Below, piece by piece: positions 1-11,504 of a DNA stretch of 64,000 bases. The notes under the pieces were generated by a model, which was given only the letters and a program-made list of their open reading frames with translations, had not been told where the DNA came from and did not search any database. The stretch is from Lytechinus pictus (Eukaryota; Echinodermata; Echinoidea; Temnopleuroida; Toxopneustidae). The stretch covers positions 15,350,001 to 15,414,000 of the forward strand of contig NC_087257.1 in the NCBI RefSeq assembly GCF_037042905.1. The letters run 5' to 3'. Numbering within the stretch: position 1 is the first letter of the stretch; each line of letters starts with the position of its first letter. Both the position numbers and the translations under genes were made by a program.

Positions 1-99
1 AGTGCGATGACAACTGCCTAGAATATAGAAAGAAAAATAGAGATAGGGAGAGGGATGCAAAGCTAATCTGCTGCATATATATTATGTCTACACATACAT

Positions 100-190
100 A
101 CACATGTACATTTATATACACACATATATATATATATATACATACATATACACACGCACCCATACACACACACATACATACGGACATGCA
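100..190. repeat. CA/TA dinucleotide microsatellite
   Basis: Alternating (TA)n, (CA)n and CATA units occupy this stretch. It lies about 160 bp beyond the stop codon of the minus-strand retrotransposon, so it may be that element's 3' tail or simply its insertion site. No target-site duplication was found to settle this. Confidence 0.8.
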
Positions 191-348
191 CACATACACA
201 TATACAATATAAAAAGTAGAATATAATGTATAGACAAGCTATAACTTTTGTATGTCTAATTGGAAAAAATATGTCATGTTCTGTATAAACATAGATAATA
301 GACTGGCAATAAGGCAAAATTTTAATTTAGAATAATAAACATAATTCA

Positions 349-2249
349 TTAAGACTTTAGGAGCATAAGTTTTAGTTTGTTTTTAAAGGACAGTAAAGAA
401 CGGGCGTCTTTAATCTCATCGTCAAGGGAATTCCAAAATCTTGGACCTGTATATAAGTAAGTATTTTGTGCTAGAAGCGTTCTGAGAAGAGGTAAGTGAT
501 ATTCATTTGACTGCCTGGTGGGATAGTTATGGAGGGATTGGTTTCGGGGAAACATGGAATCAAATATGCGTGGCAACGAATTATTTTTATATTTAAACAT
601 GAATTGACCTAATTGAAACAAATATAAATTTTTTATTTTCATGATTTTATGTTTCAGAAACAATGGATCTGTATGAGAACGAAATGGTGCATTACATATA
701 ATTCGGAGTTTTTTCTTTTGTAAAATTAATATTTTGTCCAATAAAGAATTGTGGGTATTACCCCAAGCTAATATTCCATAATTAAGGTAAGGTAAAATCA
801 AAGAGGAGTATAACATGAGTAATGTGACGGAAGGAAAAGAGTGTTTTAACTTATTAATTACACCAATATTACGAGATAATATTTTGCTCACATTAAGAAC
901 GTGGGGTTTCCAAGAAAGTTTATTATCAACTATAATTCCTAAAAATTTAATTTGGGAAACACATTGTAAAGGTGTATCATCAAAGATGATGTCAGAAGGT
1001 AAAGATTCAATAGAATTACTAAATATCATATATTTGGTTTTGTTTAAATTAAGAGATAGTTTATTGGCACGTATCCATTGAGTCAAATTTAGCAATTCCA
1101 AATTCATAATCTGAACTAGGGTGTGAGGGTTTTTGTGAGCAAAAAATACATTGGAATCATCTGCAAAAAGAATAAACGAAAGAATGTCAGATGATCTGTG
1201 AAAATCGTTAATGTAAATAATGAATAAAAGAGGCCCTAATATACTACCTTGTGGGACACCACAATTAATGTCATGTTGATCAGAGATGTGATTATTTAAA
1301 TAAACATATTGTTTTCTTTCTTTAAGGTAATTCCTGAACCACTCCAAGGCAATTCCACGTATTCCATAATGATAAAGTTTGTAAAGTAAAATGTCATGGT
1401 TAATAGTGTCGAATGCCTTGGAGAAGTCCAGGAATATACCAATTAGATGCGAATGATCATCCAAAGAATGGGCTACTTTATGCACAAAATTTAAAAGAGC
1501 GTGGATAGTGCTATGTTTTTGTCTAAAACCAAATTGAAAGTTAGTAAATATATCATTGACTTTAAGAAATTTAGTTGTTCTAATAAAAATTAATCTTTCT
1601 AAAATTTTAGAAAGAGAAGAGAGTAAAGATATAGGACGGTAATTACCAGCATCAAGCTCGTCTCCCTTTTTAAATAAGGGAATAACTTTCGCAATTTTCA
1701 TTTGCTTAGGAAAAATACCACTTAAAATAGATTTATTTAATATATGTGTCAAGGGCTCAACAATAGACGAAATGGTACCTTTTAATATAAAATTACTTAT
1801 GTCATCATGACCAGCACTGTGTTTATTATTTAAGGAGGAAACAATATCGGTCACTTCATAAATAGTAGTCGGATAGAAGAAAATGGAATTGGCATTAGGT
1901 TGTCCCAAGAATTTAGAAAAATGCTTATTAGATTGTGGATTTTTTTTGTGCCAGATTTTCCCCTATGGTAGAAAAGTATGAATTTAAAACATTGGCGATT
2001 TCTGTGGGATCTTCAATATTCCGATTATTAAATCTTATTTTAGTAATATTTGATTTCTTTTTTGAAATATTCAGGGCTTGCTTAATAACTTTCCATGTGT
2101 TTTTCATGTCATGTTTATATTGTTCTAATTGAATTGAGTAATATTTCTTTTTTTCTGCACGCAAGATTTTTATTAATGTATTTTTATAAGAAGTATACTT
2201 AATTTTTGAATGTTCATTCTTTTTTATTTTGAATTTATAGTACAGTCGG
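349..2249 (-). pseudogene. ORF2 C-terminal part: linker and reverse transcriptase
   Basis: A linker of about 100 residues (lysine-rich, ending near FSTIGENLAQK) runs down to the eight-T run at 1940-1947. The frame shifts there, and a 519-residue segment ends in TAA at 349-351. RT motifs in that segment: IPLFKKGD and NYRPISLL (about residues 75-95), QFGFRQKHST (125-134), the motif A aspartate in LDFSKAFDTINHDIL (160-174), GVPQGSILGPLLF (216-228) and the catalytic FADD (248-251). The C-terminal RFWNSL...SLLSFKNKLK tail is typical of CR1/Jockey/L2-like elements. Function is reverse transcription of the element's own RNA at the nicked target. Confidence 0.9.
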
Positions 2250-3431
2250 TTTTTTTTTATTAATTGAGCGCAAGAGGGAGTTAGAAATCCATGGAAGTCT
2301 GGGCGATGTTTTATAATTAACTCGATTATCATTCTTTTTAGGAATATGATCATCTAGATGTTTTTTAAATATACTTAAAAAATTGCCTAAGGATAGATCG
2401 ACATCGTCAGTGTTATAAACACTAGACCAATCAACTCTATCTAAACTGACACCAAGACTAGCTAAGTTTTCTGGGGTGGCCCTACGTCTTGCTGGTAAGG
2501 GATATATTTTATTTAAGGAACAATTAAGATTAAAAAATGACATAATTGGATAATGATCAGTAATATCAGAAAGGACTATTAAGGATTCTGGGGGTGGTAA
2601 TGAGTTACACAGAATATTGTCAAGGAGAGTGGCTGAGTGATTGCTAACACGCGTAGGTTTAGAAATTAATGGCAAGAACGAGGCTGAGTAGAGTGTTTCA
2701 AGAAAGTCATGTGAGAAATTGTTACTAGCATGTTTTAATAGATCGATATTAAAATCGCCCATTACAAATACATCTTTGTTAATAAAATTAACATTACTCA
2801 GAATAGATGTTATAAATTGAAAGAAATCATAATTATTTGAGTTTGGGGGTCTATAAATAATTCCAACTATTATATTTTTGCTATGAGGAATAGAAATTTC
2901 AACAAATAATGACTCAATAAATTCATTCATAAAATTAAGTTCGTTTAGGGCAGTGAATTCAAAATTATTGGAAAGATAAAGTGCTACGCCCCCACCCGAC
3001 TTTTTTGATCTGTTATTAACAATTAAATCATATCCATTTAATGCATAAGGTAAATTTGTGTCAGTTGTAAGCCAAGTTTCGGTCAAGCCAATAACTGAAA
3101 AAGAATGTTTATTATGGTTGTCTAAAAGAATCTGAAGGTCTTCAAAATGTTTACTTATGCTTCTGATATTCATATGCAGTAAGGAAAATGAGTTTTTAGA
3201 AAAAAATTTTGTTACTTCTTTTAATTGTAATTGGGTTATATATTTCGAGGAGGGAATTGGAAGTGAACATTGATTAGAATCATTGGCATAATTTAACTCC
3301 TCAGATGATAGATTAAAGTTATCTGCAAAATTATTATCATATGAGGCTGAAGAGGTAATAAAGTCACTGGATTCTCTATCAGATGAATCATTATCATAAA
3401 ATTTGAAAGATGAGTTATTTGTATCAGCCAT
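2250..3431 (-). pseudogene. ORF2 N-terminal part: AP-like endonuclease of non-LTR element
   Basis: About 390 residues begin at an ATG at 3431. A polar, Ser/Asp/Asn-rich leader of roughly 90 residues precedes an exonuclease-endonuclease-phosphatase fold. Visible motifs are LLHMNIRS, the LTETWL catalytic-glutamate motif, GGGVALY, YRPPN, MGDFNID and the terminal SDHxP-type motif (here SDITDHYPI). These match the nicking endonuclease that starts target-primed reverse transcription. The frame is lost inside the nine-T run at 2250-2258; a one-base change there would join it to the following segment. The break is either a real lesion or a sequencing error. Confidence 0.85.
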
Positions 3432-4209
3432 TTAAAAATTTTCAAAGAAGAAGGGAAAGTGGAATAAAATATATAATTAAAAAGGTAGATGGACATACAT
3501 GTATATCGTGTTTGTGGTGGTGATAATTGGTGACACGGGCCCCAGGTATCTGTAGACCATTTGTATCCTGACTGTTTCCGAAATGACAGGCCAATATTTT
3601 CAAATTAGAAATAAAAATCCAATTTTTAATCAAGTCAAAAACTAATCACATCCTCAACCCTAATCGTTGAAAAGGTTAATGCATCGATTTGACCATGCAA
3701 CACTTTTTTTCCCAAGTTGACTCGTATTTTATTTATTTTTGTGATTAATTCATTGAACAGTTTGGTTTTAAACCATAACTCTTTTGGACATTGATTGTTT
3801 TTATATATAGTTAATTGATCTGATTCATAAATCATGCCTCAGTCCTTCACATGTGAAACCCTGACACAAGTCATGCATAAATACACCCCAATCCCTCTCC
3901 CCGTCCCTTATTCCCCTGAAAACCCACGCCACGCCCACACAGGGCGCCGCCCACTTTTACTTTCTCACGGAGATTATGGTAAGCACCTTGGATAAGCTCC
4001 TTATGGTAATTGATCTAAGATTATTGTTATTTCAAAATATTATATCGCACATGAAAAGCAGAAGAGTAACAAGTTTGAAATATTTAATGCACATTTGGAA
4101 AAGGAGCTATCCAATTTTATGGACAAATTAAATGAAAAAGATGCTTTTCTTGCAATGTATATTTGCAATTTTTGAGGTATTTTAGCGTACCATACATGCT
4201 ACGGGAGTG
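3432..4209. other. Unique region; candidate ancestral promoter of the reductase gene
   Basis: No gene is supported. Two short minus-strand open frames at 3442-3633 and 3635-3835 could be the 5' part of the retrotransposon, but no ORF1 motif is visible. At about 3920-3960 a locally GC-rich patch contains CCACGCCC and GCCGCCCAC, which resemble GC-box/Sp-KLF sites. If the 9.9 kb element is removed at its 9-bp duplication, this patch lies roughly 300 bp upstream of the reductase ATG. Its role as the original promoter is inference. Confidence 0.4.
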
Positions 4210-4218
4210 TTTTGATTT
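4210..4218. repeat. Left target-site duplication, TTTTGATTT
   Basis: This 9-bp sequence is repeated exactly, in the same orientation, at 14148-14156. The two copies directly abut the outer ends of the inverted repeats, as expected for a target-site duplication made on insertion. Confidence 0.85.
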
Positions 4219-6820
4219 GGTAGGCACTTATGATCCAAGTTTGAAAGGAGACTCGTAAAATGACGTCACTCTCGCCGATGAATATTCATTAGATCGTGGT
4301 CGTGCGTGTTCAATACACACTGCGTGCAGGCATGCAGATAGTTATATGCGAGGAACTTTGGCTCCAGAGACAAGTTGTCAAATAACGTGTGTGTGTGTGC
4401 GTGTGTGTATCATCGGCTGGTAGTATTCCATGCTGTCTAAGACTTCAAACGCGTCGGAGAGAGTGCATGGCAATTCGGTAAAACGAAGTTTCCGATATAA
4501 AGAGATAATAAAATAACACTATGTACAGTACGTTGAGAGGCAAATGTCAGATCAGGGGAGGCAGGAGTACAATCAGGTTTTTTTTAAAGGGAAGAATAGT
4601 GTAGAATAAAAGGTATTATATATATTATAGCCAAATGATCTAGGTGAGGGAAGTGAACAATGATGTTTTAAAAAAAAGAATGAATATACCTTAATTACCT
4701 GAATATTATGGTGAAGCCAATTTAAAAGGAGGTGAGACAAGTTTCAATGGAGGTTTTAAAACATAATAAACTGTATTATGGTGAAGCCAATTTAAAAGGA
4801 GGTGAGGCAAGTTTTAATGGAGGTTTTTAAAAAGAATAAACTGTATTATGGTGAAGCCAATTTAAAAGGAGGTGAGGCAAGTTTCAATGGAGGTTTTTAA
4901 AAAGAATAAACTGTATTATATGGTGAAGCCAATTTAAAAGGAGGTGAGGCAAGTTTCAATTGAGGTTTTTAAAAAGAATAAACTGTACTACAAATTTAAA
5001 AGGAGGTGAGGCAAGTTTCAATGGAGGTTTTTAAAAAAGAATAAACTGTACTACAAATTATGGTGAAGCCAATTCAAAAGGAGGTGAGGCAAGTTTCAAT
5101 GGAGGTTTTAAAAAAAGAATAAACTGTACTACAAATTATGGTGAAGCCAATTTAAAAGGAGGTGAGGCAAGTTTCAATGGAGGTTTTTAAAAAGAATAAG
5201 ATCTGTACTACAAATTATGGTGAAGCCAATTTAAAAGGAGGTGAGGCAAGTTTCAATGGAGGTTTTAAAAAAAAACTGTACTACAAATTTAAAAGGAGGT
5301 GAGGCAAGTTTCAATGGAGGTTTATAAATAGAATAAACTGTACTACAAATTATGGTGAAGCCAATTTAAAAGGAGGTGAGGCAAGTTTCAATGGAGGTTT
5401 TTAAAAAGAATAAACTGTATTACAAGTTATGGTGAAGGCAATTTAAAAGGAGGCGAGGCAAGTTTCAATGGAGGTTTTTAAAAAGAATAAGATCTGTACT
5501 ACAAATTATGGTGATCGAAGCCAATTTAAAAGGAGGTGAGGCAAGTTTCAATGGAGGTTTTAAAAAAAAACTGTACTACAAATTTAAAAGGAGGTGAGGC
5601 AAGTTTCAATGGAGGTTTATAAATAGAATAAACTGTACTACAATTGGTGAAGCCAATTTAAAAGGAGGTGAGGCAAGTTTCAATGGAGGTTTTTAAAAAG
5701 AATAAACTGTATTACAAGTTATGGTGAAGGCAATTTAAAAGGAGGCGAGGCAAGTTTCAATGGAGGTTTTTAAAAGAATAAACTGTACCACAAATTATGG
5801 TGAAGCCAATTTAAAAGGTGGTGAGGCAAGTCCGTTTTTAAAAAGAATAAACTATACTACAAATTATGGTGAAGCCATTTTAAAAGGAGGTGAGGCAAGT
5901 TTTAATGGAGATTTTTAAAAAGAATAAACTGTACTACAAATTTGAAAGGAGGTGAAGCAAGTTTCAATTGAGGTTTTTAAAAAGAATAAACTGTACTACA
6001 AATTTGAAAGGAGGTGAGGCAAGTTTCAATGGAGGTTTTTAAAAAGAATAAACTGTACTACAAATTTAAAAGGAGGCGAGGCAAGTTTCAATGGAGGTTT
6101 TTAAAAAGAATAAACTGTACCACAAATTATGGTGAAGCCAATTTAAAAGGAGGTGAGGCAAGTTTTAATGGAGGTTTTTTAAAAGAATAAGATCTGTACT
6201 ACAAATTATGGTGAAGCCAATTTAAAAGGAGGTGAGGCAAGTTTCAATGGAGGTTTAAAAAAAAAATAAACTGTACTACAAATTTAAAAGGAGGCAAGGC
6301 AAGTTTTAATGGAGGTTTTCAAAAAGAATAAACTGTCCTACAAATTATGGTGAAGCCAACTTGAGAGGTGAGGCAAGTGTAAAGTGATGTTTTAATAAGA
6401 ATGGATATTCAAATTCAATTCAATTCAAATTTATTTTTCATTCTTCAACATAATATAAATAAGTACAAGATAAATTGATTCAATTTAAACAAAAGCATTA
6501 ACAAGATTCAACATTGAATAACATTATGTTGAAGCAAACTTGAAAGGAGGTGAGGCAAGTGTACAACGATGTTTTAACGAAAAAGGTATTGTAAAGCCAA
6601 CTTGAGAGGAGGTGAGGCAAGTGTAAAATGATGTTTTAACAAAGAATGAATATTATGGTGAAGCCAACTTGAGAGGAGGTGAGGCAATTCTACAATGATT
6701 TTTTTTAAAGAATGATAAGTGTAGAATATAATTCGAATGATGAAGCCAACTTGAGAGGAGGTGCATGAGGCAAGTCTACAATGAGGTTTCTAAAAACAAT
6801 GAATAGTGAAGAAATAGATT
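4219..6820 (+). repeat. Left terminal inverted repeat with about 76-bp tandem array
   Basis: The outer domain (4219-4695) is non-repetitive. It includes TGACGTCA at 4261-4268, a GATGAATATTCATTAG palindromic stretch near 4277 and a GT microsatellite near 4385. The inner domain (about 4696-6400) is a head-to-tail array of roughly 25 units of about 55-80 bp containing GGTGAAGCCAATTTAAAAGG, AGGTGAGGCAAGTTTCAATG and GAATAAACTGTACTAC; some units lack the GGTGAAGCC part. At 6410-6530 an unrelated AT-rich insertion with AATTC repeats breaks the array, and diverged units (CTTGAGAGGAGGTGAGGCAA) continue to about 6800. Confidence 0.9.
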
Positions 6821-7229
6821 GCAATTGCTTTTAATAATCCACAAAATTGTGTAGTTATTTATTTCATGCAAATTGCTATAAATTGATTATGCTCATTTGT
6901 GCATAATTAGTATACTATACCTATTCCTCTAACTCCCTAAATAAAGCTCCAAATGTTCTAATTTTTGGTTTAGAAACTCTTTGTGGTCTTCTTTGATAAT
7001 GTATTTCTTGGGTTTTTTTACCTTTGTATTGCATTGTTTGTTTTCAACGATGCTGGGACTCTCGTAACAGCATAAAATAAATCAGTTTAGTTCAACAAAA
7101 CTAAAAACAATTAGGCATTTATGAATTTTGGTTGAAAACGCATATTCAATTGACGTGGTACACAAATATCACAATTTTGAGCCATTTTTGTCTGATATGC
7201 ACTTACAAATTGTTTGGTAATTTTCAGAA

Positions 7230-7321
7230 CCCAGTACCCGGGCTTCGCAAAACTGGTCTCAAAACATGCAAAAGACTTTTTTTAATCGCAGAGCTGAGAG
7301 CCCCCCCCCCCCCCCGGCGTA
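7230..7321 (-). mobile_element. Fragment of the poly-G/TTGAATCAA element family
   Basis: The reverse complement of this stretch matches part of the element at 44575-45313. The shared order is an AAGTC...GCAT...TTTTGAGACCA block followed by GCCCGGGTAC and a run of G. It is a truncated, inverted copy inside the fold-back transposon. Confidence 0.55.
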
Positions 7322-9391
7322 AATAGGTTAAGTATGCATTAATTTTGAACTTTTCCATTCCCCAAATATGTAATATCCCCTCCCCAAAAATGCAATTATC
7401 ACTGAAATGGAATATACCTAATATATTTTTCAATAAGCCAGGTTATGCAAAATAATCATGTCATCCTTTGTCAACAAGAAATCTGTACATGTCCTCTGGA
7501 AAAAAATAATACCTCGGCCGCCTATTAAATTCTAAGTTTTGATTTTGTAAGTATTTTACTTAGCAATTTGGCTGGCTTAACAAAATGCTTAAACTTGTAT
7601 GCAGATCAGATCTCAGAATTTACCTTATCCAAATTGAAGTAAATACTAATACCCATTGTGATGTTATAAATTTTGAGCCAAATAGTGCCAAATGTGTGAA
7701 TGTATTTCTGTGCGTATCATTTTTGTATATGTAGACTTAAGTCTAGTAGATGGCTGACTTACATTTAAGCAAAATATTTAGCACAAAAAAAATGCAATTG
7801 AATACCAAATATGGATAAGTATTTTACTTTTGCAAAATACTGAGTAAAATATACTTAAAATTGTGGCTTTAAGAGTAGCATTGAATACCGGCCCTGTTCC
7901 TCATCATCATTATCATCCCACTACCACACCAGTTTCTGCAGCATAAACTTTAACTTTCATAGGTTGAGTCCATTTCAAAGCCAACACTCTCACTTTAACT
8001 TTCTTTTTTCTCTTATAACATGACGTCCACACACTGCCAATCACATCATTACAACACCAACTGTCAGAGGACAACAGAACTGCAGTTACCATAGCATTTT
8101 ACCCCCAAAACACCACTCAATTTTGAATTGATCCAAATGAAATATGACTGTGTTGCACAAAGAAAAGCTATGTAGTCATAGTAGATTTTATTGACTTGTA
8201 CATTTATAAGGCTATACATATATTTTGAGTAATTGTTGTGTTGTCTTCAGTGATAGTTGGTACCCACTGTGCTTATGGCCAACTTTGGTAAAGGCATACA
8301 TTGAATAAACTTTTATGTACTGAAAATTATGACAGAATATATTCTAAAAAAATAACATTACAAATGCATGACAGGTAATACAACATATTTCAACATGAAC
8401 TATTTGCCAACATGACAATAAATACTAACCTTTAAAAAATAATAGAAGCTGGTGTTGGATGGAAAAGAATATCTATGTCATACAGCTTGAAAGACATTAC
8501 ATATGTATGCACTTAATGGTATCTACATGATCATTAAGTTCTTCTACACAGCTTGATATAATGTTGATTTATCCAGTTTGGCAAGTATACTGTTGTGGTT
8601 GAGGCAAGGTTAATGGTTTTTCTGAATACTGAACCCCATTTTGTGTAACAAAATGAAATCTATCAGAGTTACATGACAAAGTACAATAGAAGAAAATACC
8701 AACAGCTAGGCAAGCTTTTTTACATAAATATTTTTTTCATATAATCTTTGATATTTTTTCTCAACAAAACAAAATGTGGCCAGCTACCCAAATATCAACA
8801 ATAAGTTGCCAGGGAAGGTTCGTAGAAAATAACCAAAATAGTAATACAGTTTTCTAAACGCATATTTAGAATATTGGTTTATCCGAAAAAGTTTTTTTTT
8901 CTTCATACTGTCAAAATGTGAGGTTGTAAAAGTTGAAGACAAAATACAAGACTTTGATATCCGTGTTTTGCTCACTGCTAAGTAGTTGAACTATATTACA
9001 TATTACATACATACACATCGCATGCTTAAGTGAACCCCAAATCTTGTTCTCTTATTTGTTGAAGCTCTCACCAAACTTCTTCTGCATTCAATCAATACTA
9101 TATAGCGAGGGATATTATTGATCAATATAAACAAGATCAATCATTTTACAGCTTAGGATGTGATTGTTCAAGATCAATGAGAATCAATGAGAAAATAAAT
9201 GTATTTATTGTTGGTATTGGGGTGGCTGGACACATATAGCAATATATTCTCGCTGTTAGAAAAAACAAGTGACAATTACATTAGTTAATAGCAAGTATTA
9301 TAAAACCAGGACATGATCATGGAAAGCAACTGCAGTTTGAGTATATAAAAATATACGCTATAATACAGTTTAAAATACGTTTATTTTCAGT

Positions 9392-9554
9392 ACTGGCAGG
9401 ACTAGGATCATGATAAAAGATACTAAAAGTTGGCAAGTACTGTGTGATAACGGCATGCATTCTGATCAAGTTTTTGCACAAACATCTACAAAGACTGTTG
9501 AGTGGGCAGCAAAAATGGTCGCAAATTATGTTAACAAGTGGAATGCCTCTGGCG
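9392..9554 (+). other. Exon-like open frame interrupted by a transposon
   Basis: After a pyrimidine-rich TTTATTTTCAG at 9384-9391 region, one frame stays open for about 54 codons with protein-like composition (including DTKSWQVLCDNGMHSDQ and KTVEWAAKMVANYVNKWN) and stops being plausible exactly where the TIR element at 9555 begins. I do not recognise the product. It could be a relic of a transposase, a captured exon or chance. It lies in the middle of the fold-back element. Confidence 0.25.
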
Positions 9555-10488
9555 GTCTCACCTGCATCACGCGATTCAATATAGCAGCAGTGCTGACTTT
9601 GAAAACTACTATAACTCGCGCAAGATGTTCAGTGATACTTGGTTACTCTTATGTCCACGTTTTATGAACTAGACCAATACACTTACAGAGATATAATGGT
9701 AATTCAACAAATACCCCCAAGGTGACCAAAGTTCATTGACCTTACATGACCTTTGACCTTGATCATGTGACCTGAAACTCGCACAGGATGTTCAGTGATA
9801 CTTGATTACTCTTATGTCAAAGTTTCACGAGTCTGATCCATAAACTTTCAAAGTAATGATGGTAATTCAACATATACCCCCATTATGGCCAAAGTTCATT
9901 GACCTTTGACCTTGGTCATGTGACCTACAATGCGCACAGGATGTTCAGTGATACTTGATTACTATTATGTCCAAGTTTCATGAATCAGATCCATAAACTT
10001 TCAAAGTTATGATGGTAATTCAACAGATACCCCCAATTCGGCCAAAGTTCATTGACCCTAAATGACCTTTGACCTTGGTCATGTGATGTGAAACTCATGC
10101 AGGATGTTCAGTGATACTTGATTAACCTTATGTCCAAGTTTCATGAACTAGGTCCATATATTTTCTAAGTTATGATGACATTTCAAAAACTTAACCTTAG
10201 GTTAAGATTTTGATGTTGATTCCCCCAACATGGTCTAAGTTCATTGACCCTAAATGACCTTTGACCTTAGTCATGTGACATGAAACTCAGGCAGGATGTT
10301 CAGTAATACTTGATTAACCTTATGGCCAAGTTTCATGAACTAGGTCCATATACTTTCTAAGTTATGCTGTCATTTCAAAAACTTAACCTTCGGTTAAGAT
10401 TTGGTGTTGACGCCGCCGCCGCCGTCGCCGCCGCCGTCGCCGTCGGAAAAGCGGCGCCTATAGTCTCACTCTGCTATGCAGGTGAGAC
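9555..10488. mobile_element. Non-autonomous TIR element with internal ~150-190 bp tandem units
   Basis: The ends are perfect 13-bp inverted repeats: GTCTCACCTGCAT at 9555-9567 and its complement at 10476-10488. Inside are about four imperfect tandem units, each with TTCATTGACC...TGACCTTTGACC...GTCATGTGA and CAGGATGTTCAGTGATACTTG. Near the right end is a GCC/GTC-rich stretch (about 10400-10450) followed by GGAAAAGCGGCGCC. No coding capacity and no clear target duplication are visible. The repeated TGACCTTTGACCT is a DR1-type nuclear-receptor motif on the opposite strand. Confidence 0.75.
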
Positions 10489-11504
10489 AAAAATGATATG
10501 AGACATTCTAAAAATACTGAATAAAACACAAAGGTCATATAATCTTGCATCAAATAGTTATCAAAGAAATTGATCAGTCTCAATGCCGATTAATGCTAAC
10601 AAACAATGTATCATTATTTACACAGGTGATTCTTCCATGATTTAACATTAGCAAAGTATCGTAGAAACCCTAAGTTGAATGGATACAATTAGCCGTTGAT
10701 GTTTTATGACTAACTAGATGGATTCTCAACTACATGCAGTCAAATTTATGGCACTGCCTATGCTAGACCAAGAATATATTATATATTTACATTTTTAACA
10801 TGACCTTGCTGACAATAGAAATTTGACTAAAAATCTTTACTCACCCAAGAGGTAATTTTCAAATTGATCCTTTCAAAGAATTCAGGAGATAAAAAAGTTA
10901 TCAGTCAGAGTGCAGGTCCCTATGCTAATGAGCAAATTGGCCAGATTCATCCTAATCCTCTCGTGGCTTGTGTTTTGGTCTTCATCAAGCTCATTAAATA
11001 TGCAAAACCTATGTACTCACAAATATCAGTTGGATGAAAGAATATGCTTTTTGAGGACATGACTGTTATACCATGCACTTTGACCTCATGGGCTATAACA
11101 TTTCACCAGTCATATGCACAGATAAGCCATATTGGAAGTAGAACCCTCGATGATTCTATACGACATGGGAATTGCTAGGAGATATTTTGGGTATACATGT
11201 ATATTGATGTCTGTGACCTATGAACTTGAACTACTTCTATTTACTGAGATTATCTGCCTTAAATGTGCATTCACGAACCAAGCTTGAATTTCATCCTATT
11301 GACAACTGTACACTTAATGTGAAAATGAACTATTTGAATTTATATAACGATTGCATATCTGTAATCTTGCAATATAATCAGATCCTTACCTAAACTTTGA
11401 ATTTGAAGTTGATCCCACACATGATTCTTTACTGAGTTACGGCAAGAACAGGATATATTATGTATTTGATGAGTCATTGACTTTTAACCCCAAAATCTGA
11501 TCAG
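10489..11504. other. Right half of the fold-back element's middle; nothing recognised
   Basis: AT-rich sequence with no open frame over 60 codons, no tandem structure and no recognised repeat. It ends abruptly at the start of the right tandem array. Confidence 0.5.

Larger units (their letters stand above)
349..3431 (-). mobile_element. CR1/Jockey-group non-LTR retrotransposon, nearly full ORF2
   Basis: The minus strand reads an N-terminal apurinic endonuclease domain followed by a reverse transcriptase, in the order expected of ORF2 of non-LTR retrotransposons. No in-frame stop interrupts about 3 kb. Only two frame changes occur, one at a run of nine T (2250-2258) and one at a run of eight T (1940-1947) on the plus strand. 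The copy is therefore young, or intact with homopolymer errors. No LTRs are seen, and no convincing ORF1 lies upstream of the ATG at 3431. The 5' end is not defined, and the 3' UTR probably ends near the microsatellite at 100-190. CR1/Jockey group is inferred from the domain order and RT motifs; the exact clade is not resolved. Confidence 0.88.
6820..9554. other. Left half of the fold-back element's middle; no gene seen
   Basis: AT-rich sequence without a convincing coding region. It includes a poly-C run near 7303-7318 and simple repeats. No transposase motif could be recognised on either strand. Confidence 0.5.

Noticed and set aside
3635-3835. 66-residue minus-strand frame as retrotransposon ORF1
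   Set aside because: No zinc knuckle, coiled coil or RRM motif; too short; kept only as flanking sequence.
4735-6390. AGGAGGTGAG in every unit, resembling ribosome binding or splice donor sites
   Set aside because: It is just part of the repeated unit; no open frame or exon follows it.
4696-6400. Regular short repeats suggesting a CRISPR array
   Set aside because: Units are tandem with no unique spacers, sit in inverted transposon termini, and the window is eukaryotic.
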